DNA of 64,000 nucleotides from Caprella mutica (GCA_947561585.1 CANNZV010001434.1:62001-126000), one strand, 5' to 3'. Counted from the first letter of the stretch, positions 9,901 through 24,900 are shown. The notes: generated by a model not told the origin, from the letters alone. Numbers and translations: made by a program.

Positions 9901-12900
9901 TCATGAATGGCAATTAGTTTTCTTAAACTAATGATCATTTTATGACAGACTAAAGAAAATTTGTTAACTATACAGGCTACTTCCTACTCGGTACACTGAA
10001 ATTAGTATACAGGTGTTCATTATAGAGGAGTTCTCTACTGTATCTCCTCCACTTTTCTTCCTTCTCAGAATGTTCTGAAGATCGTGGAGGTTTTAGGACA
10101 AGAATCCATTGATGAGTTGTTTGAAACTTTGAAGTCCTCACAGAAGAAGATAGTTATGTTTGGCTCCAATTTCAAGGTGAGACTTTTCTGACTCCTGACT
10201 TAGCTATTTCTGTTATTTAGCTATTTCCATTTAGGTACTCGGATAAAACTAGCTATTAGTGCTTAAAAAATATTGCCTTGTAATTGGTTGAAGTAGTCTC
10301 TTTATTTAATAAACATGGCAATTATATTTTCATCAGTTACTGAAATTTTATTATAAAGGGCCGTACACACGCAGGGTTTTTTCAGTCTTTCCACCGGACT
10401 TTTTGCTAAGCTCCTCCCACTTTTTCCACGAGACTTAAATTTTGCACCGAAAGTTCGAGACTTTTCAACAACCTACATGTTCTATTATTTTCCCCCAATC
10501 AAGAGATGCAATTTTGGAATCTTCGTATAGCTACTGTCAACTCATAAAATATATTGTAGTAACAGGATTGGTGTTCATTTTTAGCCAATCTTTGCTCCAT
10601 TCATTTGTTTACCTTTGAGGTAAAGAATTATCATATTTTCCTGCCAGTAAAATTGATAATAGTAATGTTTCTTCAAACTTTTTTTTAGTAAAGCATATTT
10701 TAGTAAAATATCATATTACTATCTTTATTTTATTTATTTCAACATATTACCTATTAGCTAATACCTTTATTTTATTTATTATAACGCAATACATATTGTA
10801 CCTAGTACCTATACGTATTATTACTTTTACCTAAACTTTATATAATAGCTAAATTACATTTGTTGAGGTTAATCATTAAATCAAACGAAGCGAAAATAAT
10901 CTCGGTTAGTTTATTACTAAATATTGTAATAAACTTCATAAAAATTTTCAAACTAAGGTAATTAGTAACTAAATAATCTTAGTAATCTAGGTAGGTAGTT
11001 CTCTAGTAATTAATTAATCTGGGTAAAAGTAACTAACCTATATAATTAGTAAATAACTAACCCAGGTAATTAGTAATTTTAACTATCCTAGGTAGTTAAC
11101 AGTTACTAACTACCTAGGTTAGTTACCTAGTTTAAAAAAATGGGAGAGGGCTTATGTCACCGATATGAGTAGTTAATTTTGCAAGACATGTAAATCCACG
11201 AGATTAAAAAGTCAATCCACGTGTGGACGCTATTGACTTTTGAATCAAAAGTCTGGTGGAAAAGCGGAGAGAAAAGTCTGGTGGAAAGACTGAAAAAACC
11301 CTGCGTGTGTACTGCCCTTAATTGGTATCCATGATACCTGCAAGTATCATGGATACCAATTATAATAACTAGCTAAAATATTAAATTCAATTTTTTTCTT
11401 ATATGACCAAAAATTTAGCTGTTAACCACATGTAACCAGCTGTCTGTTCAACCCTCAGGTCAGTGGGTTGTGTCTAGACTTCCCCATCAAAGCCAGTCCC
11501 CGCCTCCTGGACCTCAACCCGAAGAAGGTGGCGAGTGAGAGTGAAGTGAGTCTGCAGTACAAGAAATTACCTAGTCCACAGACGGGAAAGAAGCTGAAGA
11601 AACAAACTGTGAGTGTGAGCCACAATATACAGTATATCCCACAAAAAGTACTTTTTTTAAATCAAATAAACTTGCTATAAATAGAAATATCTCTATATTC
11701 TTAATATGGGGTTTTCATATTATTTATTCATTATCATGCTTGCAAATTCTAGTAAAACAATTTCATCCCTAGAATTTGCAAGAATAATAATAATGTAATA
11801 AAATATAAAAATCTCCAATTAAAGATATGGACTACCACATTAACTTATTTCTATTTATAGCAAGCTTATTAACTACTGTAGCGACATAGCTAAGGTGTAC
11901 ACAGTAGCCCTCTCTAGAAGAATGCGTCATAGGGTAAAGTCACAATAACCAGATACGAATTAAAAAGCAGTTGGATATTTGAATAGGTTATTATTTAAAT
12001 AAAAAAAAAATTAGCGAGAACAGGCTGAACAAAGAGTTAAAATTATCTATTTTCAACTGTTCTCTCAACAATGAATATGTTAAAATGTTCATATTTATGC
12101 ATTTTTTAATAATAACTAGCTAATTGAAATTCACTCACTGTATTGAATTCACATCTGGTAATTGACACTTTGCCATAATATCAATAATTTAGCTAGTTTA
12201 TGATCTCGGTGGTAGGTACATTTTATCTTCATAAACTAGATCGTGTGCACTCGGTAGAGCACATACCTTCGCCTCCGCATTGACCTGTTCTCTCCCAAAT
12301 TTGATAAACTGCTAACTGGATAATAACCAATCGTCCCACATTGGTGTAGTAGGTAACGAAGCAGCAGATAAATCCGCAGCAGAGGCTCAGGTAGTTCCAG
12401 CCCTGTTGCCATTTAGAGACTACTACCCCAAAATCAAGAAAATTGTGGAAGAAGTGTGGGCATCAGAATGGCATGGAATAAGAAATAACAAGTTGAGACA
12501 TACCAAAGATACGGTAGTTCCTTGGCCTTCATCCAACCAAAAAGTAAGGAAGATCGAGGGGATGCTCTGCCGACTGAGAATAGGCCACACCTTCCTCACA
12601 CACAGACACCTGATGGAGAGAGATGACCCACATGTGTGTCAGCATCAGAGATTGGCGAAAAGTACATCGAAAGTACTTAAGTACTAAGTACAAGTACTCG
12701 TAAATCAATGTACTTGAAGTAGTTGCCCAAGTACTCAAATAAAAAAGTACTTTCAAAGTACAAGTACCAAGTACTTTTTAAAGTACTTAGAAGTACCAAG
12801 TACATTTACTATACAATTAAAAAACTAATAATTTATACTGTTAACTCTGATAGTACATCTCTTCAGTGACTTTTTTACTGATAGTACATCTTCTCAGTGA

Positions 12901-15900
12901 CTTTTTTCTCTGATAGTACATCATCGCAGTGTCTCTTTTCTCTGATAGTACATCATCAAAGCGACTCTTTTCTCTGATAGTACATCATCACAATGACTCT
13001 TTTCTCTGATAGTACATCATTATAATGACTTTTCTCTGATAGTACATCATCGCAGTGACTCTTTTCTCTGATAGTACATCATCAAAGAGACTCTTTTCTC
13101 TGATAGTACATCATCACAGTGACTCTTTTCTCTGATAGTACATCATCACAGTGACTTTTCTCTGATAGTACATCATCACAGTGACTCTTTTCTCTGATAG
13201 TACATCATCACAGTGACTCTTTTCTCTAATAGTACATCATCACAGTGACTCTTTTCTCTAATAGTATTTCATCACAGCGACTCTTTTCTCTGATAGTACA
13301 TCATCGCAGTGACTCATTTCTCTGATAGTACATCATCACAGTGACTCTTTTCTCTGATAGTACATCATCATAATGACTCTTTTCTCTGATAGTACATCAT
13401 CGCAGTGTCTCTTTTCTCTGATAGTACATCATCAAAGAGACTCTTTTCTCTGATAGTACATCATCACAGTGACTCTTTTCTCTGATAGTATATCATCACA
13501 GTGACTCTTTTCTCTGATAGTACATCATCACAGTGACTCTTTTCTCTAATAGTATTTCATCACAGCGACTCTTTTCTCTGATAGTACATAATCACAGTGA
13601 CTCTTTTCTCTGATAGTACATCATCACAGTGACTCTTTTCACTGATAGTACATCATCACAGTGACTCTTTTCACTGATAGTATATCATCACAGTGACTCT
13701 TTTCACTGATAGTACATAATCACAGTGACTCTTTTCTCTGATAGTACATCATCACAGTGACTCTTTTCACTGATAGTACATCATCACAGTGACTCTTTTC
13801 TCTGATAGTACTTCATCACAGTGACTCTTTTCTCTGATAGTACATCATCACAGTGACTCTTTTCTCTGATAGTACATCACCACAGTGACTTTTCTCTGAT
13901 AGTACATCATCACAGTGACTCTTTTCTCTGATAGTACATCATCACAGTAACTCTTTTCACTGATAGTACATCATCACAGTGACTCTTTTCACTGATAGTA
14001 TATCATCACAGTGACTCTTTTCACTGATAGTACATAATCACAGTGACTCTTTTCTCTGATAGTACATCATCACAGTGACTCTTTTATCTGATAGTACATC
14101 ATCACAGTGACTCTTTTATCTGATAGTACATCATCACAGTGACTCTTTTCACTGATAGTACATCATCACAGTGACTCTTTTCTCTGATAGTACATAATCA
14201 CAGTGACTCTTTTCTCTGATAGTACATCATCACAGTGACTCTTTTCACTGATAGTACATCATCACAGTGATTCTTTTATCTGATAGTACATCATCACAGT
14301 GACTCTTTTCTCTGATAGTACATCATCACAGTGACTCTTTTCTCTGATAGTACATCATCACAGTGACTCTTTTCTCTAATAGTATTTCATCACAGCGACT
14401 CTTTTCTCTGATAGTACATCATCACAGTGACTTTTCTCTGATAGTACATCATCGCAGTGACTCATTTCTCTGATAGTACATCATCACAGTGACTCTTTTT
14501 TCTGATAGTACATCATCACTGTGACTTTTCTCTGATAGTACTTCATCACAGTGACTTTTCTCTGATAGTACATCATCACAGTGACTCATTTCTCTGATAG
14601 TACATCATCACAGTGACTCATTTCTCTGATAGTACATCATCACAGTGACTTTTCTCTGATAGTACATCATCACAGTGACTCTTTTCTCTGATAGTACATC
14701 ATCACAGTGACTCTTTTCTCTGATAGTACATCATCACAGTGACTCTTTTCTCTGATAGTACATCATCACAGTGACTTTTCTCTGATAGTACATCATCGCA
14801 GTGACTCATTTCTCTGATAGTACATCATCACAGTGACTCTTTTTTCTGATAGTACATCATCACTGTGACTTTTCTCTGATAGTACTTCATCACAGTGACT
14901 TTTCTCTGATAGTACATCATCACAGTGACTCATTTCTCTGATAGTACATCATCACAGTGACTCATTTCTCTGATAGTACATCATCACAGTGACTTTTCTC
15001 TGATAGTACATCATCACAGTGACTCTTTTCTCTGATAGTACATCATCACAGTGACTCTTTTCTCTGATAGTACATCATCACAGTGACTCTTTTCTCTGAT
15101 AGTACTTCATCACAGTGACTCTTTTCTCTGATAGTACATCATCACAGTGACTCTTTTCTCTGATAGTACATCACCACAGTGACTTTTCTCTGATAGTACA
15201 TCATCACAGTGACTCTTTTCTCTGATAGTACATCATCACAGTGACTCTTTTCACTGATAGTATATCATCACAGTGACTCTTTTCTCTGATAGTACATAAT
15301 CACAGTGACTCTTTTCTCTGATAGTACATCATCACAGTGACTCTTTTCACTGATAGTACATCATCACAGTGACTCTTTTCACTGATAGTATATCATCACA
15401 GTGACTCTTTTCACTGATAGTATATCATCACAGTGACTCTTTTCTCTGATAGTACATAATCACAGTGACTCTTTTCTCTGATAGTACATCATCACAGTGA
15501 CTCTTTTCACTGATAGTACATCATCACAGTGACTCTTTTCTCTGATAGTACATCATCACAGTGACTCTTTTCACTGATAGTACATAATCACAGTGACTCT
15601 TTTCTCTGATAGTACATCATCACAGTGACTCTTTTCACTGATAGTACATCATCATAGTGACTCTTTTATCTGATAGTACATCATCACAGTGACTCTTTTC
15701 ACTGAATTATGAATTTTATGTTTTTAACAGAATGTGTAACTGGCTATATAGTAGTATATAGCAACACTTCTTACACCTTTTTGTAGTAAGCCATTGTGAT
15801 AAAGGCTGGTATGTACTGCTAACTAACAGTGGAATCAGTTTATATATCTAGAGGCGAATCTTCTTCATGGACACTTAAGATGTACTTTTCACTGACATCA

Positions 15901-18900
15901 TCACAAATCACAATGACTCTTCACTCTTATAGTAAGTACATCATCACAGTGACTCACTGTACACGTCCACACGCTTATAATTCGTCTTTGTGTTTGGTAA
16001 ATATTGGTTGTGATATCTAGGTATCAAAAATAATTATATTCAATGTACTTAAATTGGTCAATATAACTCAGTCTCTATACATGATTGTATGTCAGAATAT
16101 ATAAATATTCACCGTCACATAAAAGTATACAATGTCTTACAGTCTTAGTTTTCGATTCTACGGTTTGACAAAGTTTTCAATTTTACTGCTTGACAAACAA
16201 TTTTCCAACATGTTGGACCTCTTCAAACTCTAGTTTTTATCCAGTTGCTGTAAATACAGTTTTGATGAGAAAAAGAATTAATTTTGTACAGATTTTAGAA
16301 CTAATCTTTCAAAATCTCTTGACTGAAAAGAAAAATGAACTTTGCAAAGTACTTTTTACTTGGAAAGTAACAAGTACTTGTAAAAAGTACTTCTAAGTAA
16401 TTATTCAAAGTACTTTTTGGAAAGTACTTCAAGTAGTACTTGAAGTACTTACTTGTTACTTAGTACTTTTACTTGGTACTTGGGAAGTACTTTCCCGCCC
16501 ATCTCTGGTCAGCATTGCCACTCTGCTTTGTCAGTAAGGCACTTGCTCGTGGAGTGTCCAGGCACGGAAAAAATCAGACGCAATTACTATGGCAGAGGAC
16601 CAATATCTCTTGTAGACGTGCTTGGCGAGAATACCGGACAGTTCAACGTAACAAGTCTCTGCACATACTTGAGGAGCCTTGGAGTGAATGAGATTTAATA
16701 TCCAACACCTACAGACGACGTGGCAGATAGCTCTATGAATCAATCAATCAATCGTCCCACCAAGTTTCATGCAATATGGTTCAAAACTTTTTGAGTTATT
16801 AAGTTATAAATGACCTTGACCGGACCATTTCCAAAATTCTAACAGATGGTTCCTGGACATTGACCTATCGTCCAATAAAATTTCAGACAATTTGGTTGAA
16901 TACCTTTTGAGTTATTGAGTTACAAATGGTCTTGATCTTTGACCTTTGACCCAATTGCTCCCAAAATCTAACAAAATGGTTCCTGTATATTGACCAATCG
17001 CCCCCAGGGTCTATCCTGAAGCTGTATGTGGTGAATGGAAGAGAAGGTGGGTGGCGTCCCTTGGGCCCCGAACTGTTGTAATTTGGATTATGGATCGTCT
17101 TATTTACTTTTACCATGTTTATCATTTTTTTAACGCTACTTGCAGTTTTAGAGGATTGTGCTAGGGTTATGCTCTTCAACTACGAGGTCTTAGAATTTTG
17201 TGTTAGGTAGGCTCGTAGGCTTCATTTACTATCACCTCTTCATTTTCCTCTTCCATCCGTGAGTGCAGCCACCGGTGCTTGTGTCCCGTTTCGTCACATT
17301 CCTTGGTAAGTGACTGTATTCATGGAGTAGCTTTTCTGCATCCATGAGCATTGTCACTGACGGTGGTAAGTGACTTTGTTCATGGAGCCACTTTCCTCTC
17401 TGACTGCTTCTTCCAGTCCCTTGTATTTAATTTCCTTTTGACGTCAGCGATATGGCCTTTGGTTCCGAAGCAGACGTTAAACCCCCTACTAAATTAATTA
17501 TTGACCAATCGTCCCACCAAGTTTCATGCAATATGGTTCACCAATTTTTGAGTTATAATGACCTTGACCTATGACCTGGTCACTCCCAAAAGTCTACCAG
17601 CAAGTTACTGGACATGGACCAATCGTTTCACCAAATTTCAGGCAATTTAGTTGAACTTTTTTTCAGTTATGCGAATAACAAGATGATAAATAGATATATA
17701 AAAAATGACGGCTAAAATATGACCTTCCGCATTCTGCGAAGGTAATTATAAGAACATTAATATATTAGCTAGGTAATACAATGTTAGTTGCTATTTTCAT
17801 CTATATTTATTATTTAAAAATAGTAGTTGCTTTATTCCTGTGCTTTCATTAAAAATTTATTCATATCACATTTTTACAGAAAATGTCAAAATATAATAAA
17901 GTATAGCTAAATCTTTAATGAAAAATGTGTATTAATGCCCAGTAAATCTTTGGCTAGCTATACATCAAGGAAAACCTATCAAAAAAAATCAAAGCTCAAC
18001 TCTTTCTGCCGAATTATTTATTGTTTTGTGAAAAGGCAGAATTTCCTGTTATGGACCTTAGGTGATGTCTAAAAAGCATTTAGATAAATATAGTTTAGTT
18101 TGTTTTGGCATATAGCTAGGTGATAAATTTTTTCAAATTACTTTTTTGTGCTAGAATAGAAATTAGAATGTTTGAATTTATTATTTTTATGCCCATAAAA
18201 CTTGAAAGAGTTCATCATCAAGGGGAAATCCATATTGTCAAGAGGTTATTCAAACATAACGTTGAGGGGTTTTCAGGTTTCTAGCTTAAAAATAGAATGT
18301 AAAAAACAATAGAAAAAAATATAAATTAGAATAAAAATTAAATAAGGGTATCCTGATGATGAATAGAAAATTTTCCATTTGATGCTTGAAACCCGAAAAA
18401 CCCTCAACGTTGAGTTTAAATAACCTCTTTATGGATTTCCCGTTGATAATTAATCTTTTCAAGACTGATAGTGTTCTATACCTTATATTCTTTTAACCCT
18501 TTCACTACAGTTCTCAATTGAAGTCTCTAACATCACATGTTTTTCCTCAGAGTGATTGTTACGATGACGAGTGGCTTATAGCTAAGATGACTGCTTGTTA
18601 TGCTGATGTGACTGTGGTGCCAATGTTAGCGAGAGGAGCCATCACACTCCTCTCATCCTCTAAAACTGACGAGGAGCTACAGGCTGAGGTGAGTGAACAA
18701 TGTGCACTGTAATCAAAACACTAATATAGCAATAGTGGTGTCATTGTGTTTGTGTGTTTTATCAACAACCTGAAACTTTATTTGAAAACTTAAGATGTGT
18801 TTATGAGAGTTTAAATTATGTTTTGCCATGTTTAGATATGATTTGCACAGTTTAGACATGTTTGAGCATATTTTGACATGTTAGAAGCACATTTTAACAT

Positions 18901-21900
18901 GTTGAAACACATTTTGACATGTTGAAACACATTTTGACATGTTGAAACACATTTTGACATGTTGAAACACATTTTGACATGTTGATACACATTTTGACAT
19001 GTTGATACACATTTTGACATGTTGAAACACATTTTGACATGTTGAAACACATTTTGACATGTTGAAACACATTGTGACATGTTGAAACACATTTTGAGTT
19101 TTTGACATCTTAACTTTTTTTTATCATGTTCTAACAAGCCTAAATGTTCTAATATGATAATTTTAGATGCTAAATAACTATCTATCGATACAATCATTTA
19201 ATTTTCTCCTCTCAGTTGTTCGATTTTCTCGGCTTTGAGAGGTTTGAGTTGATCCAAACTCTGCTGGAGAAAAGACAACTAATCTCCACCACTGCTAAAC
19301 AACCCAAACGCAATGACAGACTGGCTCTGATAAAAGGTGAGTAGCTTTTCTGCATCCTTAAGCCCTGTTTCTGAATTTGTTAGGTAACTTCTTCAAAGTT
19401 GTATTCATAATGTCCCAGTGAAATAGATATGGTAGGGTCATAGAAGATCTCAACATTGTAGTATTTAATTTAAACTCCTTATATTAGACAATTGAACCCT
19501 CCTATCAAATCAATTCAATAAATTGAATTAATTTCCTCTAAACACTAGAACTAGCAAGCACGACAAACAGTCATTTTGACTTTTCAAAACTTTGTATCTC
19601 ATAAATTGTTATTAGTTGATACCTAAATTTTTTAATTTTGTAAATTTAGTTGGTATCCATGGTAGCTACCTACAGGTATCATGGATACCAATTAAATTTA
19701 CGAGTGACTGTCTCCTGATATCAAGTGTGTGAAAAGTAAAAAGTCAAAATGACTGCTTTGTAGTTTTAGTGTGCATATTTTTTCTTCAATAAAGATTTTA
19801 TTCTATTTTAATCCCTGTACCCCAGATGAACTAAACAACCGGGGAATCAATGCCAACTCCTCCAACCTCATCAACAATGTGAACATCATGAGTGAGACTG
19901 AGAAGCAGTACCTGAAGCAGGCACGGAAGGAGGAGAAGAAAATAGTCAAAGCCATCAAGAAGCTGGAGACTGATGAGGACTTGGAGTTTGACCCTGCGGC
20001 TATGAAGAAAAACAGGTAATGGAACCATTAGGGGCTTGAACTTTTAAGAAGTGAATGATGTAGCAAATAGTTTTCCCACCAACACTTACTAAGGGTATAT
20101 TAGGCCCATTCTATATCAGCAGTTAAAACTCTGCGTTTTCACCGCCCAGTTTACGCCTCTTCAATTAATCACGGTAAAATGAATTGATACCAAATTTACA
20201 GTCTATACTAGCGTTTCTACCGCCTTCCATTCATTTAACAGAGATTAGAGGAATAAACTGGGCGGTGAAAACGTGGCGTTTTAACAGCTCGTATAGAATG
20301 GGCCTTAGAGTGCTACCTGATGTATTGCATGGCAATATTTAGTGTGTGTTATACATGGACTTATTTGGCTACTATCGCCTCATCTGTGAACACAGAGGCA
20401 GGCACTGTAGCTATTTAGCGTTAATGAAGAAGTTTAATGCTAATATCCCTTCCTAGAGAAATGGCCCTAATAGAAGCGTCAGAAGCTCTCCTGTTCAAAA
20501 GGTCTAACGGCAACACTCAGCCTGAAATACAGTTCCCTTACGTCTTTGACAACTTCAGCAAAGTGAAGCAGTCAATGAGTGAGTAGCTTTCGTGCAGCCA
20601 TGAGCATTGCTTATATATTGAGAGTAGTGATATTGCAGTGTTATGCACAGTTTGAAATTTTATCCATTTTATATGGCTCTTTGTTGTGTTCAATATATTG
20701 CTATTATTATCTCATAATAATATTTTCTAGTTATAGTTTCACTAAATAATACTAAATTAAAAACATTTGGATTTCTTATCACATTCTTCACATATCCTTT
20801 TTGTACAAAACAAAAATTGTAACTTAGAAAAAATTAAGTTATTTTTCTGGTTAGGTTATGTGTCGGGTATGAAGTTGGGTTTGCCAGAAGGAACCGTGAG
20901 GACAATCGACAACATCAAGGAGGAGGTTGTCATACCTAAGAATGAACCACCACCCCCTGATGTGGGGAACAAGTTGATACCCATCTCTACACTAGACCAG
21001 GTAAGCAACATCTTATGGGGAAGAAAGAGCATCTTGAGGGGAAGAAATAACGCCTCGTAGGGGCAAGTACGGTACACTAGTTCAGTAAATTCTTGACGAT
21101 ATCACGAGTTTGATGCTTGGTGAGATAGGTATGTGCGAGAAATAGAAGTAATGATTGTATTATCTAGACCAAGAGTCCCCAAACATTTTATTCCGTCTAC
21201 TCCTTTTTAGGATATTTCCATATCATCGACCAACAAGAATGTTCAATTGATGCTGCATACCAATAATCGACCTCCTTTCGACTCTTGTACATATCTTTTT
21301 AGAAAAGGATGATTTTTGCCATTAAAAAATAATATCGTCCCCAGGGGGTCTAAACCCCACCCTCCCTGATCAAGATTTTGAAACTGGTCTCGCTTCAATT
21401 TGTTATACGACGTGTCGTATAAGATACTGAAGCTTCGAAATGAACTACTTTTACTTTACTAGCTTCTCTGTTTTTTCACAGATTGGGCAAATAGCTTTCA
21501 AGAACTGCACCAATCTGAACCGCATCCAAACCGTGGTGTACCCTTCTGCGTACCACAGCAACCACAACCTGCTGATCTGCGCACCCACTGGTGCTGGTAA
21601 GACTAACATCGCCATGCTCACTGTGGTGCACCAGATTAGACAACATATTGACGAGGCGGGGGTGATACAGAAGGATAAATTCAAGGTGAGGAATGTAGGA
21701 AGATTTTATTAACCCTTTTATTGCTTGTAGCCTTTACAGTTACACTTTTTTATAGTAGCTACGAGTTTCTATTTTGACAGCTAATTGCAATTTTTTATTT
21801 TTCTATAATTAGCTACCTACAATTTTTTATAGTTACAATATTTTTGATCATATTTCTATGATATAGACATAAAATATGTTACAAGTTCAATTGGCGACTG

Positions 21901-24900
21901 CTTACAGTTACCGTAAAGTGAGTGTTACGTCATGATTGGTTAAAATTTTTAACATTCAGATTGTCTAATGACTTGTGTTACTGCGGTAACTGAGAATATG
22001 GTAATTGAGTAGTTACCTATAGCTAACATGAAATATTAAATGGTCACTATAGTAACCAATATGCAACAAAAGGTTCATATTAATTGATGATAATAAACTA
22101 GGTAGCTAGCTAAATTGACAAGTAGTAGCTACCTCTTCAGTCCCTTATAAGTAGCTATAGCTATCATAAAAAGATTGAATGAAAATGAATTAGCCAGTCA
22201 GTTCATGGAATTCATTTATTTTAATTTTATTATTCAACTTCCGTCAGTATAATCATATTATCTATTTACCTTTATTCATTTATTGTTTTCTTTTTCTCTG
22301 TTCAGATTGTTTACGTTGCTCCAATGAAGGCCTTAGCTGCAGAAATGGCCCGCAATTTTGGCAAGCGCCTTGAACCGCTAGGGCTGAGTGTTAGAGAACT
22401 GACAGGAGACATGCATCTTACCAAAGCAGAGATGATGGCTACTAACATGCTCATCACAACTCCAGAAAAGTGGGATGTAACCACTAGAAAACCAGGTGAT
22501 ACCCAGCTAGCTCATTTGGTGAAGCTGCTCATTATTGATGAGGTGCACTTACTGCATGGAGACAGAGGTCCTGTGCTTGAGACATTGGTAGCTAGGACTT
22601 TGAGGATGGTGGAGTCTCAGCAGACTATGATACGCATTGTAGGTCTGTCGGCTACTCTGCCTAACTACATTGACGTTGCCTCTTTCCTCCATGTCAACCC
22701 ATACCACGGCCTCTTCTACTTTGACGCTAGATTCCGCCCAGTGCCTCTCGGTCTCACATTCTGTGGAATTAAAACCATGAGCAGATTGAGGAACTTTGAG
22801 GAAATGGATAATTTGGCCTATCAGAAAGCTCTTCAGTTTGTAGAGAAAGGAGAACAAGTTATGATATTTGTTCATGCTCGTAATGGTACTCTGAGAACTG
22901 CTGAAAACCTCATCAAAAGGGCACAAGATGATGGCAATACGATGACATTCGCACCTGAGCCTGCTGCTGAAGTCACAAGAGCTCGAAAAGAACTTTCTTC
23001 CTCTAGGAATAAGAAACTGATAGAGCTTTTTGATTATGGTTTTGGAGTACATCATGCTGGTTTGCTTCGATCAGATAGATCCATGATGGAACGATTCTTC
23101 GCTGATGGTCACCTCAAGGTATTGGTTTGCACTGCCACTCTCGCTTGGGGTGTCAATTTACCCGCCCACGCCGTAATCATCAAAGGCACAGAAATCTATG
23201 ACAGCAAGAGGGGTGAAATGGTAGACTTGGGAATTTTGGATGTGCTGCAAATTTTTGGTCGTGCAGGCAGACCTCAGTTTGACAGCTATGGTGAAGGTAT
23301 AATCATAACGTCTCAGGAAAAGCTCACTCACTACCTATCTCTTCTGACTAACCAGTACCCCATTGAGAGCTCTTTCATTAACCATCTAGCTGACAATCTC
23401 AATGCTGAGATAACCCTCGGCACAGTCACTAACATTGAAGAGGTGCAGGCATGGTTGAGGTACACGTACCTCTACGTTAGAATGAAGAAGAACCCTCAGT
23501 GTTACGGTTTGCTGTACAAAGATGCTCAGAAAGATCCACAGCTTCACAATTTTAGAAACATGTTAGCTATGAAATCTGCCGAAGCTCTCGACAAGGCGCA
23601 CATGATTAGGTACGACAAGACGACTGGCTACCTCTACTCCACTGACTTGGGGCGCATTGCTAGTCAGTTCTACATAAAGTACGATACTGTTGAGGTGTTT
23701 AACGAGTTCTTAAGGCAGGTGATGAATGAGGCAGACATTCTACAAATCATCTCCCAGAGCTCTGAATTCCGACAGTTAAAGGTACGTGATGAGGAGATGG
23801 TAGAGCTGGAGCAACTGCATGCTGATTGTGAAGTCGTGTCTATGGGAGGTATAGAGAATGTGCATGGTAAGGTAAATGTTCTTCTGCAGTCTTACATCTC
23901 TCGTGTGAGAATAGATGGATTCTCTTTAGTCTCGGACATGAATTACGTCACTGATAACTCTGTTCGAATCACTAGGGCTTTGTTCGAAATAGTGCTGCAC
24001 AAAAACTGGCCCTTGCTAGCTGCGAGATTGCTCACAATGGCGAAGATGTTGGAGAGACAACTCTGGGGCTTCCAGAGTCCCATGCGACAGTTCACGAAGA
24101 TCTCACCAGAATTACACCAGAAAATAGAGGACAAAAGATTGACTATTGAGAAGATGAGGGATATGCAGGCAAAGGAAATAGGTCTGTTGGTTAGACATGA
24201 GAGAATGGGCAAGGAGATCCTCTCTGCAGCATGGCAGTTTCCCCTTCTCAGTCTAGAGGCTAGTATTAAACCTATAACGAGGACGGTGCTGAAGGTATCA
24301 CTCGATGTATTTGCAGACTTCAGATGGGGTGACAGAGTTCATGGAAAACAACAATGTTATTACATTTGGGTGGAGGACCCAAACACCAACCACATGTACC
24401 ATCACGAGTACTTCACCATCACTAAAAAGCAGGTGATGCTTCAGGCTCCGCAACAACTAGTCTTCACCATTCCTATTCAGGAACCCTTGCCCTCTCAGTA
24501 CCTAGTTAGAGCAATCAGTGACCAGTGGCTTGGTTGTGAGTCTGTCACTCCCATCTCCTTCCAGCATCTGATACTACCAGAGAGACATCCCCCTCACACT
24601 GCTCTCCTGGACTTGGAACCCCTGCCCGTATCTGCTCTCAAGAATGAACTCTATGAAGAACTCTACCCGTTCACCCATTTCAACCCTATCCAGACGCAGC
24701 TCTTCCACACACTCTACCATACTGACCACAATGTTCTCCTTGGAGCACCCACTGGCTCAGGCAAGACCATCGCAGCAGAGATAGCAATGTTCAAGGTGTT
24801 CAACGAACAGCCTGATGGTAAGGTTGTTTACATAGCTCCCCTAAAGGCTTTGGTCAGGGAGAGGATCAGTGACTGGAAGGTTCGAATAGAGCAAAGGCTG

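Larger units (their letters stand above)
12340..16744 (+). pseudogene. 5'-truncated LINE (RNase H and C-terminal finger), interrupted by hAT
   Basis: Encodes the end of a non-LTR retrotransposon ORF2. It starts in the RNase H domain (IGVVGNEAAD), passes LLC/MLCRLRIGHT, and after the hAT insertion continues with CHSALSVRHLLVECPG to a stop near 16698. A (CAAT)n tail follows. The target-site duplication CAATCGTCCCAC is at 12328-12339 and 16745-16756. The frame is open on both sides of the hAT insertion. It is 5' truncated, and the breakpoint almost coincides with that of the related copy at 55465-59960. Confidence 0.8.
12264..17744 (+). mobile_element. Outer interspersed repeat of a nested cluster (TACCTTCGC ends)
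   Basis: The left end TACCTTCGCCTCCGCA and the right end TGCGAAGGTA are inverted. The interior has several diverged copies of a roughly 100-150-bp unit (GACCAATCGTCCCACCAAG..., gagttattgagttacaaatg, ACCTTGACC) at about 12328, 16745-17000 and 17499-17740. It has been split by a LINE fragment (12340-16744) and by a 498-bp retroposon (17001-17498). A tRNA D-arm-like stretch (CTCGGTAGAGCA) just left of 12264 hints at a SINE head. It lies in ASCC3 intron 6. Confidence 0.5.

Noticed and set aside
12246..12275. tRNA-like D-arm (CTCGGTAGAGCA)
   Set aside because: No anticodon or T-arm follows in the right geometry; more likely the head of a SINE-like repeat.
12847..15706. CRISPR-like regular array
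   Set aside because: Units are contiguous tandem repeats without unique spacers in a eukaryotic intron; it is a satellite inside a hAT element.
18832..19197. 121-codon minus-strand Cys-rich repeat ORF
   Set aside because: Pure 20-bp minisatellite translation inside an ASCC3 intron.
22549..23055. 168-codon minus-strand ORF
   Set aside because: Antisense to the helicase core of ASCC3 exon 13.
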